A model generated the notes under the pieces. That model was not told the origin of the DNA and did not search any database. It saw only the letters and a program-made list of their open reading frames with translations. The position numbers and the translations under genes were made by a program. Below, one piece after another: positions 1 through 11,047 of a stretch of 64,000 nucleotides of DNA. Where the stretch lies: NCBI GenBank assembly GCA_914767715.1, contig OU612073.1, positions 22,258,001 through 22,322,000 on the forward strand. Direction: 5' to 3'. The stretch is from Membranipora membranacea (Eukaryota > Bryozoa > Gymnolaemata > Cheilostomatida > Membraniporidae). The stretch's first letter is position 1. Each line of letters begins with the position of its first letter.

Positions 1-182
1 TTGAAGACACATGCTAGATCTTAACTTCTTCTTAGCGGTGTATTGGCGTCATATCCATCTGGAAATAAATGGATTTTTCATCAGAGCATATTCTTTTATT
101 ACGGAGAAGTATCGGTGTAAGACTGTCAGCACTTTGTGAGACTGTCACCACCTTGTGATGTGAGACTGTCACCACCTTGTGT

Positions 183-320
183 GACTGTCACCACCTTTAC
201 TAGAAGTAATAGTGAGACTGTCACCACCTTTACTAGAAGTAGTAGTGAGACTGTCACCACCTTTACTAGAAGTAGTAGTGAGACTGTCACCACCTTTACT
301 AGAAGTAGTAGTATGCTTTT
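183..320. repeat. 33-bp minisatellite, about four units
   Basis: A 33-bp unit containing gactgtcaccacctttac followed by tagaagtagtagt is repeated about four times with few differences. Shorter partial copies of its first half (agactgtcaccaccttgtg) precede it from about position 120. Because 33 is a multiple of three, one plus-strand frame stays open through the array, but nothing beside it looks coding. Confidence 0.9.
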
Positions 321-524
321 GAAATGCTGCTCAAAGTCAGGAATTTAATGAGATACATGACAGTGACAGATAGGTGTGCAAAACCACTTTCCTTTATCAT
401 TTGTTTGCATCTACTGCATGACCTGGTACCCAAGACTTTGCCGCATATTGGGACAGTCCACACTTGCCCTGAGACATATTAGTTGCATTGGTTATTGATT
501 GGTTTGTTCTGTTGTAATACCTAC

Positions 525-702
525 CTTGTTGAATTGCTCGGCATTTGACCATCAATGTTGCGCCATGGATAAACTTTTTGATATTTTCTTTTTTCAAAAC
601 TGTGTCCTAACACAGCCCGCCTTTTGCGGATATTTTTAAAAGTAGCTGCTCCCACGAAAGCCACTAAGCATAAGACTCCCGTTAGTCCTAAAAGTGTAGC
701 AC
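525..702 (-). CDS. Exon: transmembrane helix and juxtamembrane cytosolic region
   Basis: An acceptor (tgttttag) at 703 opens an exon that reads about 20 hydrophobic residues (GATLLGLTGVLCLVAFVGAA), then the basic stop-transfer FKNIRKRR, then a polar stretch with VYPWRNIDG. It ends at the donor AAG|gtaggt at 525. It starts in phase 1, matching the exon ending at 1,645. This is the membrane anchor of the cadherin gene. The rest of the cytosolic tail must lie at or beyond the left edge; I could not identify it. Confidence 0.7.
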
Positions 703-1644
703 CTAAAACATAATAATTTTAATAATTGCATTCAGTGTCATTCCAACGTATAACAACGGCACTGTGTCACACTATTATATGCACCAGTTTGTCTCACAAA
801 ATTTACTAAAATGTTGTTACTTATCGACAGTGAGCACTAATATTATTAGATGCTCAAGCTTCTCTTAACAGGCCTTATGTAGTGGAACGGCAGTGATCCA
901 AAGCTAGAATGTTCAGTTGATGCATGAGAGCCTAAATATCTTAGGTAAAGGTTACACTAAGGAATTCCAAGCCATGTGGAAATTAAAATATTAATTTTGA
1001 ACCAAGGATCAATCAAGTAAACAAAATATTAATTTCGGAATTAGTAATTCAGGTAATTCATCTGACTCAATAAGGTGATGGACTAAATTATTAACTTTAA
1101 CATATTTCATGTTGTTCAATTTTTGACTAAGAATACCTCCCCAGTCTCCTCTGATAGTATTATGACATAGTTGTTAATGTATATTTGGTGATTTGTAAAT
1201 ATTTTCCTTCCTAGAATTAAAATATGGGCACCATGCCACCATGTTGGACATGTCAACGAGGACACAGATAGGACAAGCCACATACGAAGAGTTGCTGCGA
1301 GGTATGATGAGTTCGGATGCGAAATGGTTGCCAGACCAGCATCAAAGCGATGGTATTGTTCAGTGGTTGCATTATATCTCAGTTGCGTTGTAACACTAGC
1401 GGCGGGATACTGAACTAATACTAAAAGAAAAGGGATAGAATTTATACGAGATAGTGAGCTCATGTTTTAATTAATGTTTCTATTGTTTTATTGTTTATGC
1501 TATAACTGTAGTTTCTTGAAAAAACAGTTCGGCATAATATTTTATGGAGCAAATAAACAAGCAAGGGCTCAGCCAGACAGTCCTAAGACTATAAGCAAAT
1601 GATAATTTGTATGGCCTTTTCATCTGAAAATGGGTAGGCCTCAC

Positions 1645-1769
1645 CTGTGCTGTTTTATATGGTGTCAAATAGATATTCCTTTGGAACAACTGTCTCATTC
1701 TCTTCAGACCTTGTCTGTTCTAAGTTATCGTCTATCCCATCATTCTTCGCATAGAGCCATAATCGAGTG
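1645..1769 (-). pseudogene. Exon: acidic linker before the membrane, with in-frame stop
   Basis: The acceptor ttctcaattgtag precedes an exon reading RLWLYAKNDG, then an acidic stretch (DDNLEQTRSEENE), ending at a strong donor CACAG|gtgagg. Its phases (2 in, 1 out) match the exons on both sides, so I assign it to the cadherin gene between the membrane-proximal domain and the transmembrane helix. A TAA at 1,657-1,655, four codons before the donor, truncates the protein before the membrane anchor. Confidence 0.55.
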
Positions 1770-2041
1770 CTACAATTGAGAAAACAGGAAATCACCAATG
1801 TACCTTGCTTTGTTGGTGGCACCTCTATTTTATGATTGTGCCCTTGGGTTCTATCAAGTTCCTTGTAAAGATATTTTTGCAACATTAACTAACTCAAACT
1901 TTATCGCACCAAAGAGTAAATAGTCCTTGATCGAAAGGAGATATGCATGTATTAGTGTATCGCGTGATCATTGTGCGTAATGTCTGCATCAGTTGAAACA
2001 CCGAGTTACTCAAATAAAGCATTACTACCAAGTATATCAAC

Positions 2042-2232
2042 CTTGACTGTGTCCGATTTCCAGTCATGTTGGCTTCATAAACAGGTTTGGTCCTATACAA
2101 GTTAAGTGTGATATCATCTTGCTTATCTCGCAGATCTGCTTCCAGCTTAGCTACAAAATCCTTGATCTCTTCTGCAGATTCGATCGTAACATCGATTGAT
2201 ACCATATGATCTACTGGATCAAATACATCAAT
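2042..2232 (-). CDS. Exon: membrane-proximal extracellular domain of the cadherin gene
   Basis: After the acceptor ccgctttcag the frame reads IDVFDPVDHMVSIDVTI, followed by a charged helical stretch (EEIKDFVAKLEADLRDK) and an N-glycosylation site (NMTG). The previous cadherin exon ends ...AFIK in phase 0 and this exon starts in phase 0, completing a cadherin-like last strand. The region resembles the non-cadherin domain just outside the membrane in long cadherins such as the CDH23/PCDH15 type; that comparison is inference. The donor (AAG|gttgat) is weak, so the left end may be off. Confidence 0.65.
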
Positions 2233-4450
2233 CTGAAAGCGGAAACAAATGAGATAAGCACAATGTAGACTATCACTTATCATTTTGATATTTTAGGCTC
2301 AACCTCCATTTCCTAACTACCATTTGGAATTCTGTTTCAAGCATCTGTCCGCCGAAGAAGCTTGGTGAGAAGAACATTAGACTGATGACAAAAATTCACA
2401 AATAAGCAGGTGTCATATTGGCCATTCTATCATGCTTGAGCAGATTCAAGGGTGCCCCACTCAAAATAAAGTCTAATGATTATGGATTATCCGTTGATAA
2501 ATTTAAAATCTCTTTACTAGTATAAGAAAATATTCCAATATTTGCACATGCGACCAAAAGAGCAGTTTACCTGAAGCAAGGAGTTTGAAAAAGGAGTGGA
2601 AACGGCCTCTCATTTCAAATTGTTGTTTGTCTCCACTGGTAATTGTCCTCTCTTTATCAGCAAAGGTTTTCAATGACCACAGCCAATCAGAGCAGAGACT
2701 GCAGAGAGTGACTTCCTGCCAAAAAGAAGTACAACTTGAGTTGCTGTAATAATTTTGATGAACTGTCTAATCAGCAAGAGCATAGTTGTGGAATCCCATT
2801 TATCAAGATGGGCTCTACCGCAAATTTCCTAAAGTGTTTGAACCTCTTGAAAAGAAACTAAACTAAATAGCAGAGAGATATAGATAGCACTCAGGTATAG
2901 TCCATGTTTCAAACTATAGTCTAGTTTTACCTGGGACTCCAAAGCCCTCTGCTACTCATATGAGAAGAGAAAGTTCAACTGCAGACATGGTCATAAAATT
3001 GCCTCATAATATGGTAATCAATGGCGGTTTTCATCAGTCAAACGTGGTATGTTATGCCTCCCTTTGTCACTTAGGTGTTAGAAAGGGCTTATTTAAGTAC
3101 TTTCACTACTTTTATCTGGTCTAAGTTCCTCACATGGTTTTTAAATGGTGAATGAATGATTTATTTTCAGTCTCTCTATCCCCCATCAAACATTTGCATT
3201 GGAATTATAATTCAATACCCTACAAAAGTGGTTACTATATTACTAGCTATGTCTCATCTACGCTTGTGGTGATTAACATCATGATATATTGTCTCTGGGT
3301 GTCTGAATATACCATTGAGTAAACATGTCAAATATTTTAATAATTTTCAACTGGAGACAGACATATAAAAAGACTGAGGACTTAAATGATTTTTAATGGA
3401 GGGACCACATTAGTACAACCCTTGGAAACAGCCTTGTTAAGTCACAGGCTACATTTCGTTTCCACTCCCTCTCTGTAACTCCTTGTCTGAAGTACCACAC
3501 GCAAAGTGAGATTCATTGTGAGATATATCGATAAAACAGTTTTAAGATGTTAAAGTGTCTAGGGTATGGTAAGTGCATAAAATATGTCTCATCTCGGCTT
3601 TTTGATTGCTAAAAATCTACCAAAGTACAAAATGATACAGTGTAGCTTCAGCGCAAAACTAATTTGTTGACCCCTCGGAGTGTTTTGTGGTCTTATTTTT
3701 CATTGTTTTTGATTCAATGGTGGTTGTAGCTGAAGACCCACTAAACATATTGATCTTATCTCAAAGTTCACAGTTCTCGTTTGCCTCAGCTTTACTATCA
3801 AGTTTTCTGTACTGTCAGATCTGATTTATACATTTAATTGTATTTTGATCAACAAATTAAAATAATTTCAATCAAACAATGAGACCAGAGTTTTATTATC
3901 CAATGTATATTAGGTGATTCTTTCCACTACTGTTGACCGTAATTTGTGGTTAATTTTACGGCGTACAATGTCTTGAATATATCGTCTTTGTTAATACTAG
4001 TGATGATATTTCCGTGGTTTCAATCTGGGCTGGCTTATATTTGGTCTTGTTTGGTGTTGTGGTTGGGAATGAAGGCGAGCACAGGTAAGAGAAGTGGCCA
4101 GCGGATGTCAACGGGTGGGCAGTTGGGTTTAGAGTTTTGGAAGAGGGCAAGGATTTTGTTGAAGGCTGTCTGATGTTCCTAATTGTAGTTATAGGTCTGC
4201 ACTGAATTCTTACTCAGAAAATCAGGCTAAGTGTTGTTGCTATTCACGGTGTCTTATATTCTCGTGCTTGAATTAAGTTTGTTCTTCAACTGTTGCGTCT
4301 AAAAAAACTATAAATTCTTTAAAGTGACAGTCCTATTAGAAAAGTGGATATATTTCCCCAGTAAATCAAATATTGTGAGTTCATAGGGCAAAAAAAAAAA
4401 AAACATGAAAATTGTGGAAAATAGCAATTTGTTTTTTTTCAATTATTTTT
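2233..4450. other. Intron-like stretch, nothing recognised
   Basis: AT-rich unique-looking sequence between two cadherin-gene exons. I looked for further cadherin motifs (DxNDNxP, LDRE) on the minus strand and saw none. Confidence 0.5.
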
Positions 4451-4454
4451 GCAA

Positions 4455-4516
4455 GGATCATAGTGGATCATAGTGGTTAGGGGGAGGCAATAAATCACTA
4501 TGATCCACTATGATCC
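4455..4516. repeat. Perfect 21-bp hairpin
   Basis: The arms ggatcatagtggatcatagtg (4,455-4,475) and its exact complement (4,496-4,516) flank a 20-base loop. Each arm is itself two copies of ggatcatagtg/t. This may be a very short foldback MITE or the footprint of one. Confidence 0.85.
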
Positions 4517-4619
4517 AAATTTTCAGACTTTGCACCAGTTTTACTGCAATAAGGTTCACAGGCAGTTTTATTTCATATGCCCTAATGACTTTTCAGCCTG
4601 AGATCTTTAAAACGATACC

Positions 4620-4715
4620 AAACGTGGCCTAGTAGCACTGTCACTTTAAGTTCAAGGGATCTGTAAGAGGCATCGTATTTGGGATCACGAGGTCCTGGGT
4701 TCAAGTCCCACCGAG
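4620..4715 (+). repeat. tRNA-derived SINE-like fragment
   Basis: An A-box match (tggcctagtag, 4,625-4,635) and a B-box match (ggttcaagtcc, 4,698-4,708, inside a cctgggttcaagtcccacc T-arm-like segment) lie on the plus strand. The boxes are about 70 bases apart, wider than in a normal tRNA, and I could not pair an acceptor stem. This is best read as a SINE head or a decayed tRNA, not a working tRNA gene. Confidence 0.45.
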
Positions 4716-4719
4716 TGCA

Positions 4720-5397
4720 CTGTTTGTCTAGTACAAGCTGATTTGCCTGTTGTGGGCCATTTACCCTAGCTTTTTAGAAATTACTAGGAAGCGCAATTTC
4801 AGAAAATCTTTTTGTAATGTCTTACTTTGACACCGGATCTCCCGTCACATATCTTTGGGTCCATATCTTTGGCTTTTTATTTAGAGTCAATAGTTTATAT
4901 GTTTTCAAAGCATCCTTACTGGTTTCAGACCTGAGACTGTAACCCTAATTAGTTGGTAGAAAATGGTAGAAAATGGTAGAAAATGGTTGAAGCTGGCGAG
5001 AAAAGTATCACCAACAGCCACATAGTCTGTGCCATTTCATATTTTGGCTTTGGATGCTTACTTTTTTCATTTTAGTGGTATATTAAAACTGATAAACTTT
5101 GGGTTAATTATCTCAGTGTGCTCTATGTCATGTTAATCCTTATGATGATAACTCGACACCACTGATAGCTCCTACAAACATATTTCTAAAAGAAAAGGCC
5201 AAATTCAAGCATGCCCTTGTCAATTTCAGAAAAAAAACGTTAAGGTAAACCTCCAAAAAAATCAACAATCAACAATTTGCTTACATATCGATGACCACTG
5301 CAGACCACAGTAGACCACAGTGTTAAAATGAGAACTAGGATTACAAACTTATGAGTAAAGTGAAAAGTAAGCACATATCGTACATCATTCTAATTAC
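4720..5397. other. Intron-like stretch, nothing recognised
   Basis: Unique-looking sequence with a short gaaaatggtaga triplication near 4,955-4,985 and a tagaccacagt doublet near 5,300. No coding signal was seen. Confidence 0.5.
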
Positions 5398-5618
5398 TTT
5401 GATAAAAGCCTGATCAGCACTGTTCAATTGCGGGGTACCCATGTCATGAACAACTACATACATAGAGAGTGATTCTTCCGGCATGAAAATGGCTCCTTGT
5501 GCCACAGTCACAACCCCAGTAGAAGAATTGATGTCAATTCTATCATCATCATTTTTAACGAACATGTATGTGAGACGACAATTTTCTCCAGAATCGTTGT
5601 CGCTGGCACTGGCACTCA
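5398..5618 (-). CDS. Exon: last cadherin repeat
   Basis: The acceptor gtaacaacag at 5,619 and a donor after ATCAAA (gtaatt) bound the exon. It reads the cadherin signature ASDNDSGENCRLTY, then IDINSSTGVVTVA and VVVHDMGTPQLNSADQAF, the usual SGxNxxLxYxF, F.I...TG.I...., V.A.D.GxPxLxSxxxVxI pattern. The Ca-binding DxD-like and A.DxG positions are present. It enters in phase 1 from the exon at 13,069 and leaves in phase 0 to the exon at 2,232. The intron on its upstream side is about 7.4 kb and full of repeats. Confidence 0.8.
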
Positions 5619-5997
5619 CTGTTGTTACAATGTGACCTTAAAGTTCAAGAATTTATCAAAATTTCAATTGGGTTCATTATTACAGAGGATTTTTATTGAT
5701 TAGGGTCATTATACCAATTACTCAAGTCAGCAGATATTTGAATTCTAGGAAAGTACACACAAGAGAGGTTTGACTTGACTTTCGCTTGTACATGACTATT
5801 GCCACAGTGCTATGGAATCCTTAGATATAATGTTCTAAGGTGACTTATGTTCTGCTCACAATCTACAAGCGTTTACACCTATCTCAAAGGGAGTTGCTCA
5901 TTCTTGTAGCCTCAAAACCTTAACCAGCCTATTTTCTGTATCATCCAATCCAAAAGGTTTTGTTTCACAATCAAAAGCCATAAGCATCATTCCATTT

Positions 5998-6480
5998 AAG
6001 TTGTCTAGGAAAGCAAAAAACAACCACTGTTCATATCAAAGCTTTGCCATTGCAGTGAAAAAAAATGTAAATTTTTTTCTCACAAGGACATAATTGAATG
6101 ACTTAACCTAAATTAAAGTGTGAAAATCTAGGGTCTAGAAGGGTCTACAGTATGTTATCTCCCCTCTCACAGATTTACATTTTAAGGCTAATCCACTTAC
6201 AGTATAACAGTAAGCCTAGCCCGGGCCTGCTCTACTTACAATAGAAATTATCATAAAACAGTATTGGACGACGGTAGCGTAGACAAAGATATTTTAGTGT
6301 TAACAGTAACAGGGGAGATAACATACTGTAGACCCTTCTAGACCCTGGATTTTCGCACTTTAAATTAGGTTACATCATTGAATAATGTCATTGTGCGAAA
6401 AAATTTCCTTTTTTTGTTCATTGCAATGGCAAAGCTTTGATATGAACAGTGGTTGATTTTTGCTTTCCTAAACACTTGAT
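5998..6480. mobile_element. Foldback element, about 175-bp inverted arms
   Basis: The left arm (about 5,998-6,175) and right arm (about 6,307-6,480) are near-perfect inverted copies. Both contain, for example, aaccactgttcatatcaaagc and agggtctagaagggtctacag (or complements). The centre is about 130 bases. No coding sequence. Termini and target duplication are not certain. Confidence 0.8.
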
Positions 6481-6670
6481 GATGATCAATATGATTTTGT
6501 TGTTTCTTCAACTACTGCTGCAAGTCTGGAAATCTTTGGTGCATTGTATTCTGTATAGCTCAAAAATGAATTAATCAGACCTAATTCTCAGAACCTTCAC
6601 ATTGCAGGGAAGTATCAACATTTAGGGAGTGAAATTGATACTCAGTAATAAATAGTTTTTTTGCAAATAT

Positions 6671-6771
6671 CATAGAGTTATTATATACTCTAGAGTGGAC
6701 AATGTGTACAAAAATAGCATCAGGTCTTGGCCTACTTAATTATTGCAAAATCCATGACACAACGCAATCTG
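6671..6771 (-). repeat. Dispersed repeat fragment, inverted copy of 12,829-12,916
   Basis: The segment from catagagttattatatactc to cacaacgcaatct matches, on the opposite strand, the sequence at 12,829-12,916. It includes an exact 34-base identity (6,671-6,704 against 12,883-12,916). The similarity seems to resume to the right of the nested-palindrome element (ggctagtg at 7,166), so that element sits inside this repeat copy. Confidence 0.7.
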
Positions 6772-6772
6772 C

Positions 6773-7165
6773 TAGCCTGTCTTGACAAGCTTTGTTCGGT
6801 GGGGGGGGGAACAAAGCTTGTCAACTCTTGCATGCTCGACTGTCGAGCAGCCGATATTAAATATTGTCTTCTCTTGCGATCGAGAAGATAACTCCTACAT
6901 CACACTAATCAATTTGTATACATTCCTATACAAATTAATTAGTGTGGTAAAGGAGTTATTTTCTAGATCGCAAGAGAAGACAATATTTAATAACGGCTGC
7001 TCGACTATACAATTTGATTAGTGAGATAAAGGAGTTATCTTCTCGATCGCAGGAGAAGACAATATTTAATATCGGCTGCTCGACAGTAGAGCATGCAAGA
7101 GTTGACAAGCTTTGTTCCCCCCCCCCCCCCCCCCCCCACCGAACAAAGCTTGTCAAGACAGGCTA
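6773..7165. mobile_element. Nested-palindrome MITE, copy 1 (TAGCCTGTC ends)
   Basis: A 393-bp element almost entirely built of inverted repeats. The outer ends are TAGCCTGTCTTGACAAGC and its complement. Each end is also a local hairpin (16-bp perfect arms ttgacaagctttgttc / gaacaaagcttgtcaa around a G or C tract). The inner arms carry gtcgagcagccgatatt and caagagaagacaatattta in both orientations, with an extra partial repeat of the arm at about 6,960-7,060. Copy 2 lies inverted at 38,110. The target duplication is not clear here; copy 2 shows 9 bp, which suggests a Mutator-type transposase. Confidence 0.85.
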
Positions 7166-7870
7166 GGCTAGTGTCAGTACCAAAAATGGGCACTTGAGAT
7201 ATGTAGTTATATTCAGCCAGCCGCAGAAGTCAGAGGGTACAGATAGATATGAAAACAAATGCACCCAGTAACCTCCATGGTATTTAGTAGTCACAAGCAT
7301 ACACAACAAGCAGAGAGACGCAGAAGTAATCCATCAAAGATGTAACGAAGACAACAGGAGCATGCTAATCCGGTCAGAAAATAGGAATTCCAGTGACGCA
7401 GTAATTTGGGTTTCCAACACGTCATAGTACCAAGTACCAAGTAATCTTCAGGAATTTAGTTTTCCAAAACGTCGAAGGCCGAAATTTTGAACAGTAAATC
7501 AGAACAGTTTAATTCTTTGAGCAGCACAGTCAACTTTTTACATAGCTAGTTGTACATAGCTCTTTGTTGGAACGCTAAAACTAAAGTGGAGTCTAAGGAC
7601 CAATATATTATACTGTGAGTATCATTTGAATTACACTATCATTTTTTTTTATAAGTATCAAGACAATAAACCATAACTTTAGTGAATATACTGTTGTAGT
7701 TGATTTCTATGCATATAGTGATTGGCAAAGTAATTAGGGACAGTTCGTCAGGTACTTAGGTCATATTCCCTAAGAGTTTATAAGACAATTTTGCAATCAA
7801 CTAAAGTAAGTCGTTGTTAATTGTTACTATAACAACACTCTGAAACAGGATTCAAAATTAACTTTAGGAG
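7166..7870. other. Unassigned intron-like stretch
   Basis: No gene, clear repeat or inverted repeat seen beyond a short continuation of the dispersed repeat at the left edge. Confidence 0.4.
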
Positions 7871-7925
7871 GTTTAATCATTGTGACCCACCGCTAAACGC
7901 AGGTATTTCGCGTAGGTGCTCATAT

Positions 7926-9862
7926 TTGGGACAATTTAATTTCTGACAATGATGACCTTGATAACCAAACGGATATTATCACTGACTATATTAACTGTAT
8001 ACCGATCTGTGTATACCAGAGAAGAGCATCAGAGTTTGCACAAATCAAAAACCCTGGATCAATAAACAAATATCGGAGATGATCGATGAGAAACAACAAG
8101 CCCACAAAACTGGTAACCGTAAACTCTACAACAAAGTCAAACGCGACATCACTAAATCTATTAAACAAGCCAAACAAGAATACTCTCGGAAAATACAGCA
8201 TAACCTAGCGAAAGAACCTGCTAAAGCCTGGACTGACATTAAAAAGATTAGTGGATTACCTACTAATAGCCCAAAACCAACTCAACAAGATCCATTCAAC
8301 TCAGATGACCTAAACACCTTCTTCACAAGATTTGAGAAGCCTCTCGCTGACCGTCCTGACATCAATAACAACGCCACCATAGCACCACCTTTAGAAATAG
8401 AAGAAGCTACTGTCTTAAAGCAGTAGAAATCGTTGAACTCGAGGAAAGTTCCAGGCCCTGATGGCCTCATCCCCAAAGTACTTAAGCTATGTGCCTATCA
8501 ACTGGCGCCTGTCTTAACGAAACTGTTCAATTTATCTATCACGCTAAGTCAACCCCTACTTCCTGGAAATTGGCCATTATCAAACCCCTACCCAAAGTTA
8601 AGAATCCCGATCAACTTAAACAATACAGACCAATAGCGCTCACCAGTTGCCTGTGCAAAATGATGGAGAGACTTGTTAAACATTACATTATTACTCATAC
8701 AGCTATGGACCACCTTCAGTTTGCTTATTGTGCAAACCACTCAACTCAAGATGCCATTTTATGCCTCACTACTACCATCACAAATTTCATTGACAAGAAA
8801 GCTTCAAATTATGCCAGGTGTCTGTTCCTTGACTTTTCTTCTGCATTCAACACAATACATGTTCCAGACTTAATCTCGCAACTATCACATCTTGACTCCA
8901 GTGTCACTGAATGGATATACAGCTTCCTAACGAATCGCACCCAAAGAACAATAGTAGATGGCAATATCTCAAAATCCATCATAACCAACACTGGCACTCC
9001 CCAGGGATGCTGTTTATCTCCACTTTTGTTTTCAATATATACCAATAGGATTACCTCAGACTTGAGTAATATTACTGTCATTAAATACACAGACGACACC
9101 TGTATAATTGGATGCGTATCAAATCAATCAGATCTTAGTGCCTATCTTGATGAGATTAGTAGAATTTCAAAGCAATGTTGTGATTTAAACCTATTGTTAA
9201 ACGCCTCCAAGACTCAAGAAATGATGTTTTCTACTCAGCTTGTTAGGCCCATTACCCCTACTCTTATCCTTAACGGCACGGAAGTTGATTTTTGTGACAA
9301 AGTAAAATACCTTGGTGTTACTGTTGACGATAAACTCCGCTATCATGATCATGTGCAATCCATAGTGACTACTGCATCTCAACGCATGTATATTGTGTAA
9401 TATAGCTCAAAGCCCCTTTCTCATATGTTATTCAAGAGTTTTATTGTATCCCTCATCACTTACTGTCTCCCCATACTTTTTACAAGCATCCATGCAAGCG
9501 ACAAGAAGTCCTTAGGCAAAATATTTAAAGATGCCGCCAAGTTAAGGATTGAGCACCCCGATATAGATGCTCTGGTGGCCAACCAGATCAAGACACTTGG
9601 ACTACGATACATACACGATGAAGAGCACTTTATCAATGACTTTCTAACTAAATGCCCCTCAGGTCGCCACTGCACCGTTAAATATCGGGGTACATGGGGT
9701 AGAGACAGCATTGTAAGACATCTCATACATACACTTAATAATATACTATTCTGAAAAGCTTTTTATACAACAGAGATCTGATTTTTTCCATGCTTTTCTT
9801 CTTGTCAGTATTAACAACGTATTTCGTGACAAATTTTTGTCTATGATAGTAATAAATCCATC
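7926..9862 (+). mobile_element. CR1/Jockey-like LINE, 5'-truncated, broken
   Basis: This non-LTR retrotransposon of about 1.94 kb starts inside the linker between endonuclease and reverse transcriptase and ends at aataaatccatc. It is flanked by catat on both sides (7,921-7,925 and 9,863-9,867), a probable target duplication inside a 60-bp minisatellite. The RT is recognisable by KPLPKVKNPDQLKQYRPIAL, LFLDFSSAFNTI, GTPQGCCLSPLLF, KYTDDT (the catalytic YxDD) and KYLGVTVDD. The 3' part encodes the usual LINE C-terminal region up to 9,752. Damage: frame change near 8,050, TAG at 8,424, frame change near 8,560, TAA near 9,398. Dead copy. Confidence 0.9.
8489..9400 (+). pseudogene. LINE reverse transcriptase fragment
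   Basis: Longest open part of the LINE. It holds RT fingers and palm with D in FLDFSSAF (first catalytic Asp) and YTDDT (second and third), followed by thumb motifs. A stop near 9,398 separates it from the C-terminal piece (9,425-9,754). The +1 continuation of the upstream frame before 8,560 shows that the N-terminal half belongs to the same former ORF. Confidence 0.85.
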
Positions 9863-10067
9863 CATATCAAAGTCGGAAATCATTGTGACCCACCGTTAAA
9901 CGCAGATAATTCGCGTCGGTGCTCATATCAAGTCGGAAATCATTGTGACCCACAGTTAAACGCAGGTAATTCGCATCTGTGCTCATATCAAGTTGAAAAT
10001 CATTGTGACCCACAGTTAAACGCATGTAATTCGCGTCTGTGCTCATATCAAAGTCGGAAATCATTGA

Positions 10068-11047
10068 GAAGTATCATTGGGAACTACTGTTAAAGCAGAA
10101 CAGAAATAATTAGTAGTCATATTTGCTTGGGGGTTAAATAGATTAAGTTTTGGAATAGTAGTTTAGGATTAGATTCTTGTGTTTTAAAGAAGTAGGACGC
10201 TACCGATTTAATATAAGATATCTCTAATCTGTGAAACATTAATTCAACATTGAATATATAATTTGAACATCAATTTTAGAGTGACCACAGACTGATACCT
10301 CTTTCCTCCACTAGAAATTGGGTTGGAGTCTTTAGCTAATTTAACATGGCTAAGAGGCCTGTGATACTGATACACCGCCTAGATTACCTGATTGGGCTTC
10401 CAGGCACTATAAAGAGATCAAGTAGGTGCTCATAATTAAAATCAGTCACCTAAGTTGAATAACAAAAATATCAAACGCAGCTGAACACATTCATAAATAG
10501 TGATTGTGTCGTACTAACATCTAAGGATAATATTGACTTTGTGGTGTAAGAGCGTTGTCTCAAAACTCATCAAGAGTTTTACTGTTAGAACAAGACAGGG
10601 GTCTTAGCAGGTTATCGGCAGGAACCTTTCTTAAACAACTTGAAGGCAACTTCTAGTGAAGCTAAGAAAAGGTCAGGCTCAATAACAACCCCTTAGTAAA
10701 TTGCTTTGTGGAGTAGTGGGAACCAGCTGTTCGTCACTAGAAATTAATAAGTTAAATACCTCGTACTCACCAGAGTGCTAGTATTACCAATAGATTTGAG
10801 CGATCTTGTCTTTCTTCAGTGCATGAAAGAGGAGGTAACTCCAAATTAGAACTACAAATAAATTACACAACAATAAAGTGACATTTAGAAGTGTCCGGAG
10901 TGCAAGATTTAAAACCAATACTAGAACCATAGTTAGAACCAAATTTAAAAAGTAGGACGGTTATAGAACAACTATACATACTAATAGTACACAGCATGTA
11001 CTGTCTTAAAGTATATACACAGTGAGTTCGAATTTTCGTTCCTCACA
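10068..11047. other. Intron-like stretch
   Basis: AT-rich, without recognisable exons. The short string aagtaggacg occurs at about 10,191 and 10,951 and again at 12,861, possibly marking related repeat ends. Confidence 0.4.

Larger units (their letters stand above)
7862..10067. repeat. 60-bp minisatellite split by the LINE
   Basis: The unit (aaatcattgtgacccac, cgttaaacgcagg, aattcgcgtcggtgctcatatc) occurs once at 7,871-7,925 and then about three more times at 9,863-10,067. Units differ by a few bases. The LINE interrupts it at the catat of one unit. Sixty is a multiple of three, so a minus-strand frame is open through the right block; I do not consider it coding. Confidence 0.85.

Noticed and set aside
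136-348. Open frame with an 11-residue repeat (ETVTTFTRSSS).
   Set aside because: It coincides with the 33-bp minisatellite. No splice sites or neighbouring coding sequence.
1234-1431. Protein-like reading in several frames on both strands, one starting near an acceptor-like site.
   Set aside because: No frame could be preferred, no domain was recognised, and it does not fit the phase of the cadherin gene, whose neighbouring exons already join across it.
4620-4715. A tRNA gene with intron.
   Set aside because: Box spacing is too wide and no cloverleaf can be drawn. Treated as SINE-like.
6782-7156. Short open frames on both strands inside the nested-palindrome element.
   Set aside because: They are created by the inverted repeats and G/C tracts; the two strands encode the same residues.
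9867-10064. Minus-strand frame with a 20-residue repeat.
   Set aside because: Explained by the 60-bp minisatellite.
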